Of a stretch of 64,000 bases of DNA, positions 11,340 to 23,743 are shown in pieces. The first letter of the stretch is position 1, and every line of letters begins with the position of its first letter. A program made the translations under genes and the position numbers. The DNA is from Toxoplasma gondii ME49 (Eukaryota > Apicomplexa > Conoidasida > Eucoccidiorida > Sarcocystidae), in NCBI RefSeq assembly GCF_000006565.2, contig NC_031476.1, positions 4,116,458 through 4,180,457 on the forward strand, given 5' to 3'. The notes beneath the pieces are model-generated. The model was given only the letters and a program-made list of their open reading frames with translations. It ran no database searches and was not told the origin of the DNA.

Positions 11340-12529
11340 TGCGTGATAGAGGAGATTCTGTTGCTTGCGAAGATTCTACGCGTATAGTGGCATGTATCGC
11401 GATCTGCACTCTTCAGCGTGGGCGGGCGAGTAGGGAGAAGTCACAAGGTGAGCCACGTTCCTTGCTCTCCAGTCTGCCTCGTAGAAGGCCGGTGTGAATG
11501 TGGTTTTTTTCACTGGATTGCTACCTCAAACCAAACACTCTTTCTAATCAATTTCTTAGACAGACTGCCAGCGTGGCCGCGTCTCCATTAACGCTCCATT
11601 TGTCCCCGACGCTCTAGTTCCACGTCAGCGTTCATCAACGAGACTACCAAATATAGAGGGATTCAGGATCACGTTTTCAACCCATCTGCCCCTTTCTGCC
11701 CTTGCGCGAAGAGACAAAGACCAGCCAAAGCAACCAGACGCGTTGAATGCACCGTTCGGTGTGCCGATCAAAAGCGATGTAGCTCCGTATGCAGCAAAAC
11801 GACACGGCAACTGAGGTCTTGTCAAAGCCACCTGGTGCCGGTTATTGAAAAAGCAAAGAAGTCACACGTTCCAGATGTATGTACACGGTTAACCGTTGTT
11901 CACTGTTCATGCTCAATTGTATATATTAATAACAGTGCTCACATTTTAAATTGTAGTTCTGTACAAAAATACATTCCTGCAGCCAGCGAAAAAAACTACA
12001 CGCCGGCACGCTCACTTTTAAACACCTTCCACATAAGCGTGTGCCCATATATTAGCCGCATTCTTGGTTGGAGGGCGTTCTTTTCAGAACGCTGTGAGGT
12101 GTTTGCATCGTTTTACGGCGACGTTTGCGCGCTGCTTGAATCTGAAATCTGCCGGACGTCCGTCGAGACTGGACTGGACTGAGGTGTCTCCATGGGTTTC
12201 GCTTCGTTTTCCAAAACCTCGAAAATCACTCGGTCGTTCGTGTGGCAACACATACCTGAAGGGAAAAACGCCGAAGCACGAACAAGTTATCAGTTTGTTT
12301 ATAGCTGGGTACGGTGGTTTGCTGGCTCTGCCGACCCTCTGACGTGATATAATTCCACGAACTAGTATTCTACACAGGCTGTATCGCCATCGCCACATTG
12401 TAAGTAGATATTGCTTCTCTACAAATGATCCGCGATGCAGAGGAGTAAATCCGCAGATGCCTACATGGTTTCAGAACCAGTGCGTCCTTGTTTCTCTCAC
12501 GAGAGCATACGCCAAGGGTCACCCGTCAA
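11340..12529. other. Intergenic region between convergent genes
   Basis: This holds the 3' flanks of the cysteine-rich gene (+) and HslV (-). A minus-strand open frame from about 12460 down to 12084 could instead be an alternative last exon of HslV (see that entry). Nothing else is supported. Confidence 0.45.
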
Positions 12530-13890
12530 CTACATGCAGCGAAGGTGTAAATGCTCAGGGGCAAGGAAATATCTCAGCGAAGAAATCTCAAGGTTGTGAC
12601 CGCTCTTGTGTGAAACATACGGATAGTGCAGTGTCAGTATGAGGGGAGAACTCTCTCTATTGCAGCTGTCTTCCTCACTTGCAGCAATTGCCATCGATCG
12701 TTTGCAGATCTCATGGGCGCTGAGACCATCGATATCATACAGAGCTCTTGCGGCCGCTGCACAAAAGAACCATTGAGTTTCAAAAGCCAGCACGACCGAA
12801 AGTTGCATGATTATCCAGTCTATACGGCGCCGCCAACAGAGACGTGTATACGTTTCCGCATGCAAATACAAGATAAACAGAGGGCTGTACATGCATGTGC
12901 AGGGGAAAGCGGCTTGGCAGAGTCCATCCAATGTCCATACGCGCACATCCTGTTTTAGGAAGTAATTACGATTACGCGTGCGCCCTCAGAAAACGTTTTT
13001 AGACAAGTTCTTTTCAGACTGGGGACAAGGCGTCATTTGGAATGGATTCGAATTCAACTGTCGGATCTTCAACTTGTCTTACCAACTGCGTAAGGTCCTC
13101 CGGAGCCCACACCAAGAATTCCATCGTGAGATTCCAGAACATCTCCGACTCCACTAACTTCCAAAGACATTTTTTTATCCGCCACGATGAGCACCGCCTG
13201 AGCACACCCTCGTCTCAAGAAAAAGAAGAGTATACAAACATAATGGCAAACCGACAAGCGCATCTACATGTATACACACTCGTGTACATACTGGCGCGAG
13301 TGTGGAGCTTCGCGCATGTAGATCTATAGGCCTCAGTCTCTCCTTTTTGTCTCCGATTTGCCCGGTGTGCAGGACTACAATCAGAAAGTGCTCATGCACC
13401 CCAGAACGCCCTCGATGAGCAGCTCCTACAAGAAAAAGTTGGAAGGGAAGCAGGTGTTCCATCTTTGTCGATGAAACTAGAAACAATTCGACCTGTTTGA
13501 CCTTCTCGTTTCTCCAATTCGGCATTCTGCCTACCTCCAGATGGCGCAAGTAGCGATCAGTTCGCCACTGCTTCGCAAGCTCCACACACGACCGCAGCAG
13601 CTGGCCTGAAAACAGAGAAGACCTGCGGAAATTCCAGAAACCATCTGCCATGTCCGTCGTCCCGAAATGACGGGAGTGAGTAGCTGTCGAGACAAGAGTG
13701 AACAAACGCTCTTCTCTAGATACACACTTCAATCGGCAAAGCGTGCGACACTCGATCCGGTCCTGTGGCCCTGCTCCCAAACAACAAAAAGCAGCACGCA
13801 GTCTCATCCCCATGAACCCTATAATCGTCAACGAGTTTTTCAAGCAGTGTATGTAAAGCATCAGTATATACGCCTCTGCTACCGGAAATG

Positions 13891-13927
<37 letters not shown>

Positions 13928-15439
13928 GGGTGTAGGCAGGCATGTCTAAAGGAGAAAAGAACTGTCATGGCTTCCGATGAGGTGGCCGCCTGAGAAAAAT
14001 TGGTTCCACTGTTCATTTTCTGTCGCTGACCCGGATACTCTTCGAGTTTTGCTTCCAATTTTTCTAAAAGGGTGAAACAATCCGCCGTTGCTCCAGCGAA
14101 GCCGCAAACGACGCCATCTTGCAGACGCCGGACCTTCCTGGCGTTTGGCTTGACGATCTGCAGATCCAGATGCGGAGAGGAAGACTCCACTTCTTTGCAG
14201 ACGTGACTTTCATAAGTGCATGCAAAGCGCGACAGACGAACAACCATGTAACGAAACGACCTCTACGTATCTGTTGGCACCTGTTACCCCGCGTCTGTTG
14301 CCTCAAACGCAAGTAGACACTCCCGATTCAAAGAGGTTTGCTGCTCGACATTCCGATGGTGGTCCATCTGCGATCCTTGTGTTTTCATTCTCATTGCCGG
14401 CGTTGTCCGCATGACATGGCAGTTCCTTCGTACCAGCCGACACTAGGGACTGGGTCGCACTAGCACCGGAACCCTCAGCGAGAAGAAGCATTTCTTTGAG
14501 GCGATGGCACGCGAGAGTTGGATGGAGGTCATCACCTCTCCTTCTTTGGCAGCAATGCAGTGGGGAACAACAGGGCAACCGTGAGAAACACAAAACCGTT
14601 TTACACAGTTTTCTCTCTGGCATAGAGTGGCAAAGAAGAGACCGTGCAACGATACAGAAATGGAGTCGCTTGGCAGCGAATCGACAGAGAACAGTGAAAA
14701 CTTTCAGCCTCGAGAAAAAGCACGTGGTCGCACGCGACTCACCATCTGTCCCTGAGAAACCATTCCGTCGCCGGCAACGCACTGCAAAAGACACAGTCAC
14801 AAATGCCAAGGAAAATGTTTCGTTTCTGTGTGGGAAACACAGACTGGGTTTTCAGGGGAAGTTGCTTGAACGGGCACCGCCACGGCCGAGCTTCTGGTCT
14901 GGGTCCGTGTCGGCCCTCAGTCTGTCAGGTCTCTTCTCTCCGTTTTCCTTTTCCTTCATCCTTCCTTGAAGCGGCTTCCTCCCTATTTCTCTCACCACTT
15001 GGTCTCCCTTTCGAACGCAGAGAATCGTTGTCGCGTGACGAGGCGGAACGAAAGGGGAAGCGGTGAACCTCGATCTGTCGAAACCAGCGCAGTGCTCGAC
15101 ACCTCCCGCTGCAGGCGCCCCGTAGGTGTAGAGGCGCCTGGTGCCGGAGAAACGAGAAGGACTCTGAGACAAAGACGGTGCAGCAAACGGAAACTTTGAG
15201 GAAGCGGAGAAAAAACGCCTGGCAGACGAAGATGAGGAAGAGTCGCCAACAACTGCCCGGTTGCACACGGCTCGGCCGTTCTGAAAGCTGAAAGGAGTCT
15301 GCGGGGAAGCTGAGTAATTTCGTTTTGAACAGCACGCGGATGAAAGCATCCACGTCGCTCCTCGCGACCTTCCAGGAAAGGCACTAGAGCAGAGGGGGCC
15401 ATCTAGGCGGAAACGGCGAAAAGCAGCGCAAACTGCCAT
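12530..15439 (-). CDS. hslV: ATP-dependent protease subunit HslV (ClpQ), mitochondrial-type
   Basis: Six phase-consistent exons: 15439-14996, 14781-14743 (39 bp), 14157-14031, 13605-13535, 13197-13083 and 12756-12530. They total 1023 bp, or 340 residues. The first about 135 residues are Ser/Arg/Phe-rich with little acid, as expected of an organelle presequence. The mature enzyme should begin at [11 protein letters not shown], with the catalytic Thr at about residue 136. Family hallmarks follow: [67 protein letters not shown]-type GVGSGGPYA and AAARALYDI. HslV forms a double hexamer that degrades proteins fed by the HslU ATPase; the partner is not in this window. The tail after MAIAAS is about 45 residues longer than usual. 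A GTGAGG at 12678-12673 could be a donor joined to an acceptor at 12461, giving an end that starts SICGFTP, closer to the usual DICIYTN terminus. Confidence 0.93.
13893..13925. repeat. TA microsatellite in HslV intron
   Basis: An uninterrupted TA run of about 33 bases lies inside the intron between HslV exons 3 and 4. Confidence 0.95.
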
Positions 15440-17293
15440 TTGGGCGAGTAGGCTAAATCGGAGGAATAAGTCACACAAACCATACAGGGCGCCGGGGAGA
15501 GAACGCCCGACGCAGACACTTGAAAAGTGGACCGGGAGGAGTCGGCAAAGAAGACAGAGGACAAAGATTCAGCGCGACAAGGTGGGGAATGGACGTTATG
15601 ACTGAGAAAGCGGGAAGAGAGTGACGTCCAGAACAGGAAACAACGACGGAGAAAAGTCAGCAGTGGAGAGACCGAGGGAAGAGTTACGGATTTCACTTTG
15701 CCGGACCTGGGACAAACAAAAACAATGAAAGCTCGAACGACCTTTTCATTTCAATAAAAGTTGTGCCGGTGCTAAGCATGCATGCGTGAACAAGCTCTTA
15801 ACAAATGCGAAGCGAAGAAACGCAAGCTTTGTTTTCCTTCGGGTCGCTTGTCTCAGTTTGGTCAGCAGCGGACATGTGTGGTTGTAATTTGGCCATCTGC
15901 ACATACATTTTCACGCAATAGCATGCGTTTCAAATAGTCTAGGGAAAAGCGGGTCACTGCCCGTCGAAAGCTAAACATGAACAGTGAAGGAGGTTCTCTG
16001 GTCTCAAGCTTTTGCGCCTGGAACTCAACAGGTAACAGATAGGGCAGGTGCAACAGTCAGGTCAAAAGCTGAGACGCTAGAGAATCGGAGGAGATGCTAG
16101 CGATTCGGACAAGAGAAGCCAAAGACGTATTAATGTTGGGCAGAAAACAAAGGTTTTTCATACAAAGAGCGAGTATTGTTGGAAGGGATCTCGAAATTGT
16201 GCATACTTCTAAGCGCACATTGGTTCTATTGAGGAATCCGCTTGCATGCGGCAAAGGCGTTTCGAGCCGGAAATCACTCTGTCTTACGGAGAAAGAAAGT
16301 AGTAGCTCCTTTCTATCTGGTTTCTTAGGCAGAGCAGCCATGCTTTACGGTTTTCTAGCAAGCAGAACTCGCTTTGCAGTTTACTTATTTTTCCCTGCCA
16401 CTGTTGCACGGGGGTTCTGTAGTATCCCGCCTGAACGGTTATGCAGCGAGATACTACAGGCACGCCTACGAAGCAGTAAAGAAATCGATGGAATGTTGTC
16501 CAGGCTGACTTGACGAAAATTACAGTGCACAGCAGCAACTGGCTGAACTGGGTTGGCATTTGCCGTGTATGCGTAGAAAACAGGGAATGAGCTTGAAAGG
16601 AAGCCAATGCAAAGCAAATCCACAAGCATCGACGTGTCCTTTTGTACTTAAGGATGTACTTACTTGTAAATAATGTATGGACACACGTACAATATAAACA
16701 TCTATGAGGGAATGCGCCGATCAGATAATGAACGGGGTAAGGTTTTTCCCGCGCCCGCTAGGATAGATCGAGAAAAATGTGTGCCTCAATTTGAATGTCT
16801 TCTCGTGAGCTGGAGCTTTCGTTCCTCTCAGGTGAAACTCCCTCCTTTCTTTAAGATCTGCACTATCCAAGAAAATCCAAGAGACTTTCAGCAATCTTCC
16901 ATCTTCTCAATGTTCAGAAATCACCTGAGATCTCTGGAGTCTCTGTGCCACAAGTGTAGTGGCGGATTGCTATGTTGTAGAAGTTGCTGAAGAAGTGTTG
17001 AACGTCAGAAACCGCCCTTTCTCAGATTGTTCGGAGAAGTCACTTTCAATCCATCTCTGCTGTATATGATACATTTTCTGTACATATCGTACAGGCTGCA
17101 TAAAACGCGTCTCTCCGTAAGAGTATCGTGGCGCCCGCTAAGGGGTGTTCGTACCATAGGTGTTTTCTCTCATCAAGCCAAACATGACCTCGTTGGAAAG
17201 GCGCAGTTTTGCCTCGCCTTTCCACAAAAATGAACTTTGCGTTGGGAATGAGACGCCTACAGCGCAGGCGCCACATCCAAAAGGCTCACTGTC
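15440..17293. other. Intergenic region upstream of HslV
   Basis: It contains the HslV promoter side and a plus-strand ORF at 16094-16513 (139 codons) with no recognised motif, intron or composition signal. I do not support it as a gene. Confidence 0.4.
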
Positions 17294-17365
17294 GGTTCTA
17301 TGGTGTAGCGGTTAGCACTGCGGACTCTGAATCCGCCGACCTGGGTTCAAATCCCAGTAGGACCT
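17294..17365 (+). tRNA. tRNA-Gln (anticodon CUG)
   Basis: A full cloverleaf folds from 72 bases. The acceptor stem GGTTCTA pairs with TAGGACC (one G-U pair), followed by discriminator T. The D-arm contains TAGCGGTTAGCAC. The anticodon stem GCGGA/TCCGC encloses the loop CTCTGAA, giving anticodon CTG at 17327-17329 for codon CAG. The T-arm is CTGGG/CCCAG with loop TTCAAAT. No intron and no encoded CCA. The internal A and B boxes are intact, so polymerase III transcription is expected. Confidence 0.95.
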
Positions 17366-17695
17366 CTTTCGTCTCGTTCCTCACAAATATGAATTTTGCG
17401 CAGGCACGTGCAAATTTAAAACAAAGAAGGGCTGATATGTCAAAAAGATAGCCTCATCACGGGTATGTGCGTCGAGCGGGGCCCATGTTCTCAGCGGTTT
17501 TTTCGTCTTGAATCTCAACGGGAAAGAACCGGCTAACGAACAGTTGATCAGTTTTAAACAAGCGGAAATACTGACACAAGGCCGCGGGGTATCCGACGGC
17601 TAGACGACCCGATACACAAGGTATATATACACATGCATATGCCTCTGAAGCGTATGCTCGTACAAATGTAGACGCATATCGGCACGGACCCCTCC
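17366..17695. other. Spacer between tRNA-Gln and the RsmD-like gene
   Basis: No ORF or RNA is supported. It should hold the 3' untranslated region of the RsmD-like gene. Confidence 0.5.
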
Positions 17696-20600
17696 TTAGT
17701 CGAGTTGGGTCTTCCCAGGTTCCGGATCGTGGTCGTCCCTCAATTTGTCGGGGGTTGTTCTTCTGCGTCCCGCTGCTGGTTTCTTTTCAATCCAGCCTTC
17801 TGCAACAAGCTGCTGTCGCCGCATCCCAAGGGGGACAAACTCCTCCGGTCTCTGCTGACCATACCAAAGACTACTGACCGGGAGAAGGTTTTTCAACGCC
17901 GCTCTGTCTGCATGCACTCCACTCCTGCGCGGCACCGTCAGATAGCATTGTGCTTGTTTCGCCGTTTCAGAAGGTGCCGTGTTCGTGTTTGACTCATGAG
18001 ACTCGCTTACAGGAAAGTTTTCGTCGCCACAAGCTGAAGCAACTTTCAAGTTTTCGCCGGTGGTGAGTGACTCATGCATACAGGTGGGAGAGGGAGAACT
18101 GCGCTGAAGGTGCGCCAGTTCTGCAACAGAGAAAAACTTCTGTTTGCAGTACACGGCGATGCAAGTGCGACCGTAGGCACGATTCCTGAGACCAACGAGC
18201 GCAGCTGAAGACGCCTCGCTTCTAATCTGAAAGTGGCACAGACAACAGTGGACGGACCATCAAATCCCACAGTAGACACAAGCAAACGCCTTCACGGGGC
18301 AAACATGTGAGAACCGTGAGAGGCAGGCTGGGCATGCGTCGGCACCGGAAAAACCTGTCTGGTGTCAGTGAAAGCAGCCTCTTTTGTTCTTGCACTTTTC
18401 TGAAGGCAGTTGATTTCGTTTCGAAGGAGAGGTCATTTTCACGGTACCTTACCAGGTACGGCAGACAGCCGATCTCTTTTGGGTACTCCACTACAATAAC
18501 AGCGTCGTCGCCAACGATGCAGCAGTCAAGCAGAAGCTGCAAACAGAATACTCACCAGACGAGAGGGCGTGGAAAACACGAAATGTGCACTTGCCATCAA
18601 AAGGGGAACACGTCGCATCACATGTTTTGGGGTGTCATGTACACCCACAGCCAGTTAAAGTGTGCGTCGGTAAAGAGCGGTAGCCAGAAGACCTCCGACG
18701 GCCTGCAAAAAACCCAGAGGTTTTGGTCTGTTTCACATGTGGTCACAAACGTCAAGCATGCTTCTTATGGAAGTGCCAGCCGGGATGTTATCCTGAGTGC
18801 TGCATTTCAAGTTCTGGCATTTGAATACGTGGAAGGGGGCTTTCCTCCGTATCGCCAACTCGGATCGTCGAACGCGACAACCACTATGGCTCACCTGGAT
18901 TAGATCCTTATACACGACCTTGGTGTATGGCGGACAGAGGAACACCAAGCCGTACGTGTGCTCCCTTCCGAATTCTTTCTCGGTTATAAGAGCCTCGTTC
19001 ACCAGTCTTTCTAATAAACGCCCACTAGACGTAGACCCCACTTCCGCTAAGACTCTTGGTTCATGCTCAGGTTGCGTGAGTGCGTCTCGCGAAACTCCAT
19101 CGCCCAGTTCCACGTGTGAGTCTGAATCGGACTTCGACGAGGAACTTGACAAACCTTGTGAAGTACGCAGGTTTTCAAGCAGAGTCTGTGCTTCCAATAC
19201 TCTTTCTTTGCAGAGCTTTCGAATCGTTCGCATCACTCGCGTTTGGTCCACTAGCTGATTCGGAAGACGCATGTAGCGTTCAGGGACCAGAAGGAGCTCT
19301 TCAACAGACGCCCGGACGATGTACGAGCGCTCTGCGACTCCACAATACTGCATATTCACTGTGGCGGCCTAAAAATGGGGGAAAAGAGAAATCTTGCCAG
19401 AAACTGAGATGATGAGTAGTGGAAAGGGAGAGGGCATGTGGCCATTAAACATAAAAGAACTCGAATCTCCCAAAAAGTCGACAGACACGCGTGAATAGTT
19501 CTCCTGGATGTGTTGGACGGGTGGTCGGTCTGCACTCAGAAACAGAAAGATACACTTTTTTGTCCAGTTCTTACCTCACAGCTATCCAAGCTAGAATCGG
19601 TCAGAAGAGCCCACTGTGCTCCCCGAGAGAACGCCTCGACGCTCAAAGCCCCACTGCCACTGAAAAGGTCCAGAACCCTACAGGTCAAACCAGCAGATCA
19701 ACGAATACCGTCCGCATGTCGGCCTGGCCAATCCCAGGAATGCATTGGACAGAAACATCCCGTTCCTAAAGAAATTTCGCCTTTCCAAAACAAACCCCGA
19801 ACGGTCGAAGCGTCATAAAACAACGTCGCTTATGAACGGTTAGGCTACCAGTCTTGCCGGTTTGGATGAGGTCGGCCTGACCCGTTTGCGGTACATTAGT
19901 TATATCGGTGCCCTTGTGTGTTCCGCCTTGTATGCAGTGGATAACAGACAATAGCATGCGCCGATTTTTGATTTTACTCATTGCTTCGCCACCTATGACA
20001 ACCTCTTGCTGCAGCGGTGCTGGACGATCGCGTTACCCCCGGCCCCCGTATTCGCACCATGCCCGGCTCAGGGAAATTCGTCAGTTACGCTCTAGAGTGC
20101 CAACAAAGTCATTAGACAGTTCTTTACTGACACTCAACGTCTTGAATCTGGGATTGAATGCAGCGGAATTTAGCGGCCTTTGCGATCAACTGACAACCGG
20201 AACAGGGGGGAACGAACGCGGTTCAGCGGAGCCGCTAGGTGTCGTCGTTCACCGTTTCCTTTGCACTTTTTAGAAGTCCTTGACCTGACAAGTATCCGAA
20301 AAACTTGGGCAAAACCTACAAGACGATTTCAAGACCTACCTTAGCTGCTGCTCGCCGACACAGCCCAAGACACCCATTCTCTGAAGCATGGAAAACAGCG
20401 CTTCCTTCACCTGAACAGGCCAGACACGTTTAGTTGTCAAAAAGCAGACACGCACCACGGATCAAGCGAACAGCTGCATGCACGGCGAATAATATCGCTA
20501 TGCTAAACATTCAGTATCTGAATTCACCATCTAAAGGCATGTTGAAGCGCTGAATCCCTAGTGCGTGTTTCGTCCCTCGTCAGACATAAACGCCGGCCTT

Positions 20601-21366
20601 CGAGCTCGAGCTTTCACAAACCGACCTGAATTCATGTGTTTTTGTCGTGTATATAAATGTAGTAGTGTTGCTCAAGCTCCCAATTTCTAGTTAGCTCACT
20701 GCGTACTTAGGATCAGACCAAAAGAGTTCACTAGTTGTACTAGGAAATAGGAGATCGCGTTAGTTCTTGAAAAAAGGACTTGCGACCGACCAGAAAAGAT
20801 CGGTAAAAAGATACCGTACCCTCCATACAAAGCAAGCGTGAAGCGAAAAGGGGCTTGGTTTGCGACACAGTTCACTGAGTTTTTTCACAAAGCAAACGCC
20901 GGGGACACACTTCAGGACGATGTTCTGTTTTTCTCACCTTTGCCATCATGGGTCGGACATCGCCTCTACGAGGCATCATGAGGCGCCGGCCACCCAAGCG
21001 GCCGCCAACGACATGCAAACGTCCCCACCCCCCATCGGGGACAGGAATCTGAGCAGGCCCAACGGGCACAGGTTGATAGGCAGGCGCATTCGCTCCCTGG
21101 GCTCGGATCCGTGCATCTTGCAAAGCTGCAACCAGTGCAGGGGAGACGGCCGAGTGTGTTGAGACGCTAGCCAGCATCTCCAGGTCCGTTGGAGCTTTCA
21201 GGAAAGTACTGTTGGCGATCGATTCGCTTGATGGATCCTCTCTAGGCAGCGATGAGGCTGACGCGCTCTGCGGGAGATCTGTTGCCTTCTTCGTGTAACC
21301 AACTGTCCACGGAGACCTGTCAAGAAAGGGGTTCGTCTGTTGCGAAGGCGGCTGCCGAGTCGTCAT
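17696..21366 (-). CDS. RsmD-family rRNA (guanine-N2) methyltransferase, variant motif IV
   Basis: Six exons with matching phases: 21366-20938, 20410-20340, 19677-19575, 19368-18895, 18536-18453 and 18226-17696, giving 563 residues. The family core is complete. It has the N-terminal RLHVVGGRLGGRRLMMPRRG with RPMMAK, then VKEALFSMLQRMG, the SAM-binding motif VLDLFSGSGALSVEAFSRGA from about residue 168, then YGLVFLCPPYTKVVYKDLI and AVIVVEYPKE, and the closing YGRTCIAVY strand. Bacterial RsmD makes m2G966 in 16S rRNA, so an apicoplast or mitochondrial small-subunit rRNA is the likely target. The first about 115 residues and the last about 150 are extensions not present in bacteria, and about 70 residues, rich in Ser/Asp/Glu, are inserted before motif IV. 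Motif IV normally reads (D/N)PP(Y/F); here Cys replaces the acidic residue at about position 346. Activity is therefore uncertain. Confidence 0.92.
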
Positions 21367-21912
21367 CAGCTTTTGATGGACGTGCAGCAGAGATGTGAGG
21401 CCTTCTCACAGGAACAAAAAAATGTGAAACGAGAGACTGGACGCTCTCCAGAGGACAGTACGTTTTCCTTTGTGGCAGTGAGTTCGATGAGAAACGACCA
21501 CGCCCACATAAGTCAAGCCTAGTGAACTGGTTCGTAATAATGCCGTCAATCTGCGCTTCTAAGTTGGTCCTCGATTATATATGTTGGACGCTAACTTCCA
21601 CTGTTCGGAGCTAGGTGGAAACCTGTCTGGCAAACGCGCAGCCGTGGCAGAGAAAGAAGGCTCTTCATGTGAGAGGGAAAGAAGCTGCAGCGCTCTGCCT
21701 TCATTTCGCATGTCATCTGGATTTAATGGAGAGAAGCATGAGAGCATACCACAGGGTAGTAGAGTCTGCGATAAGAGCAGAGAGAACGCATTCTTGTGGC
21801 ACACAGTTGGGCGCAACAGTCTGTTTAACCTGCCGACAAACCTCCCAAAAGAAACTAAACGTTACCTGGAGTGGCGTCAGACAGAGAAGCCAGAAAAGCG
21901 AAGGCCACTCAC
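21367..21912. other. Possible 3' exons of the signal-anchored minus-strand gene
   Basis: The minus-strand frame 21816-21559 ends in a hydrophilic, coding-like stretch (NPDDMRNEGRALQLLSLSHE). Another frame here gives a hydrophobic stretch (TTLWYALMLLSIKS). Either could be the last exon of the gene at 21913-23230, but I could not settle phase and acceptor. Confidence 0.35.
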
Positions 21913-23230
21913 GCGTGCGATGAGCCATTGGAACGATCTTGCGACAAAGAAACACATCTCTTATGACTGTATGTGAATGGCATAATTTCAATCAAGCATG
22001 CCAATTTTAGGTTTTCCATGAAGTCCATCTGAAAGTGATACTAGTACACCGGACACTCTACAAATTGATAAGACGGTCAAGTCTGTCCTTTCGCGGTGCA
22101 GTGAACGTGTGCGTACCTGAACTTAGCCGCGGTGGTTTTTCCTTCATCGCCATGTTCGCTTTCGCTGTCGGGAGGTTTCCTCGTCTTTTGGAAACAAAGC
22201 CATCGAGATCCTGGTCGGGCACTTGCCCTCTCGCCTTCCAAGCGCGCCTCCGCCGTCTTGGCTTCTCGTTCTCCTTCTGTACCTCCGGTTGCCATCCCTT
22301 CCCTTGCTCGGACCTTTCTGGTTCTCCTGCTCTTGCCCGGTGTACTACGAGGCTCTTTCCTGTCCACAGCGTCGACGACGCCCGGCTAAATGAGGGCCAA
22401 CCAGGGCCGCAGTGCTTGACTTCAAGTCTGTGTCGATGAACATCAGTTTTTTCGTGCAGAGGGGCCCAACACAGAGGGTCGAGGAAAAGCATTTTCTGCG
22501 GCGAAGACTGTTGGTGCTTCAAATGGGAAATGCTGCAGTGGAAAGCAGGCAAGACACGGCCGGACGCATGCTGTGGAGCGAAATCTAAACGGCCTCGCAC
22601 AAACGTTCGCGGAAAGGCACAAGCTGCGGCGAGACGCGTTCCGTTGTCAGGAACGCAGTAATTCGGGTGGACCTCCAGAGAATAAAAATCAACTGCGTTG
22701 ACAAACCGGCAAGGATAGTCTGTGGTTTCGTGTCGCGCGAACTTGCCGCATAGTGGAGGACTGTGTAGGGGAAAGTTTCGGCTGTGGGCGCCTTTTGTGA
22801 CCAGATTGTCGATATGCTCTCTACGGCATTCAGGGGTAGAATTGCCGTCGCCTTTTTCAGGGGAAAACCCAGGACAGAAAGTCCAAAAACACGAGTGCTC
22901 CGGGTTTTTCCGCGAGCTCTTTCCCGCTGTAAGAAACGGGTTCCTCGCTGGCGGGCAGAATGAATTCAAGTTTGTGCTGTCGCCAAATTTCGGCCGCGAT
23001 AACGAGCCGGCAGCTCGGCAGGCAGCAGCTTCTCTACGGGACGGGTACGAAAGAGTGGGCAAAAGCACTCTCTTTTGAAGGATGGTGGCGGTAGCACCTA
23101 GGAGAGGTGTATAAATATCGGCCTGAGGAGAAAAAAGCGCTTTAAAGGCGACAAGAATAAAGAAGACAACGAGGCAGTGTAAGAGGGGCGGAAGCGGTGA
23201 ACTGCCACGCGAGACCGGAAATCCCTTCAT
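21913..23230 (-). CDS. Signal-anchored or secreted hypothetical protein, 3' end unresolved
   Basis: The first exon runs from the ATG at 23230 to a GTACGC donor after 22117, giving 371 codons. It joins in phase 1 to a 54 bp exon at 21966-21913, bounded by an acceptor (CATACAG) and a GTGAGT donor and encoding IRDVFLCRKIVPMAHRT. Residues about 15-34 (PLLHCLVVFFILVAFKALF) form a strong N-terminal hydrophobic helix after a short basic segment, acting as a signal peptide or signal anchor. The remainder is low in secondary-structure signal and contains scattered cysteines and an Arg-rich patch (KPRRRRRAWK). No RxLxE-type export motif was recognised. Coccidia encode many such secretory proteins, but no specific location or function can be given. 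At least one more 3' exon is needed. Confidence 0.55.
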
Positions 23231-23743
23231 GGTGATCGATCAGCCGACCCTCACCGATGGTTGGGTGTGCTACATCGATTGAGTAAAAACCAAGAAATGG
23301 GTTGTTTGCACGTCATTGGTCAAGCAGCGATCAAGCCCAGCAGGCGACAGGAAAACGACGAGAAATTTTGCGGCGGAGACAGAAGCTGGGCAACGGGGAC
23401 GGTGACACAGAGAGGGGCGGCGACGGCAGCACGGAAACACCACTTTGGGGAATTTTCCGTTGAAAAAATAGACTGTAAAACGAAGGGATGGGGGACGGCT
23501 CCCCCGGTGGAGGAGAGACACTGGTTGAGAGAGACCTGCTTCTGTTCAGGACGATGATGGAGTCTGAGAAAGAATGGACGAACGCTGCAAAGTTACACGT
23601 CACACTCCTTACCAGCCATCCCAAATGTTGTCAAGTTACACAACATGGAGACTTGGAGCGTGTTGTCACCACAAATTTGTTTCAAACGCCCCATCTAAAA
23701 CCAAACGGTTAGAAGCTCCGGCACTCAACTAGCATTGGGGCTT
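23231..23743. other. Intergenic region, no supported gene
   Basis: It separates the signal-anchored gene start from the 3' end of the small cysteine-containing gene. Both genes are on the minus strand. Only short ORFs without motifs are seen. Confidence 0.5.
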
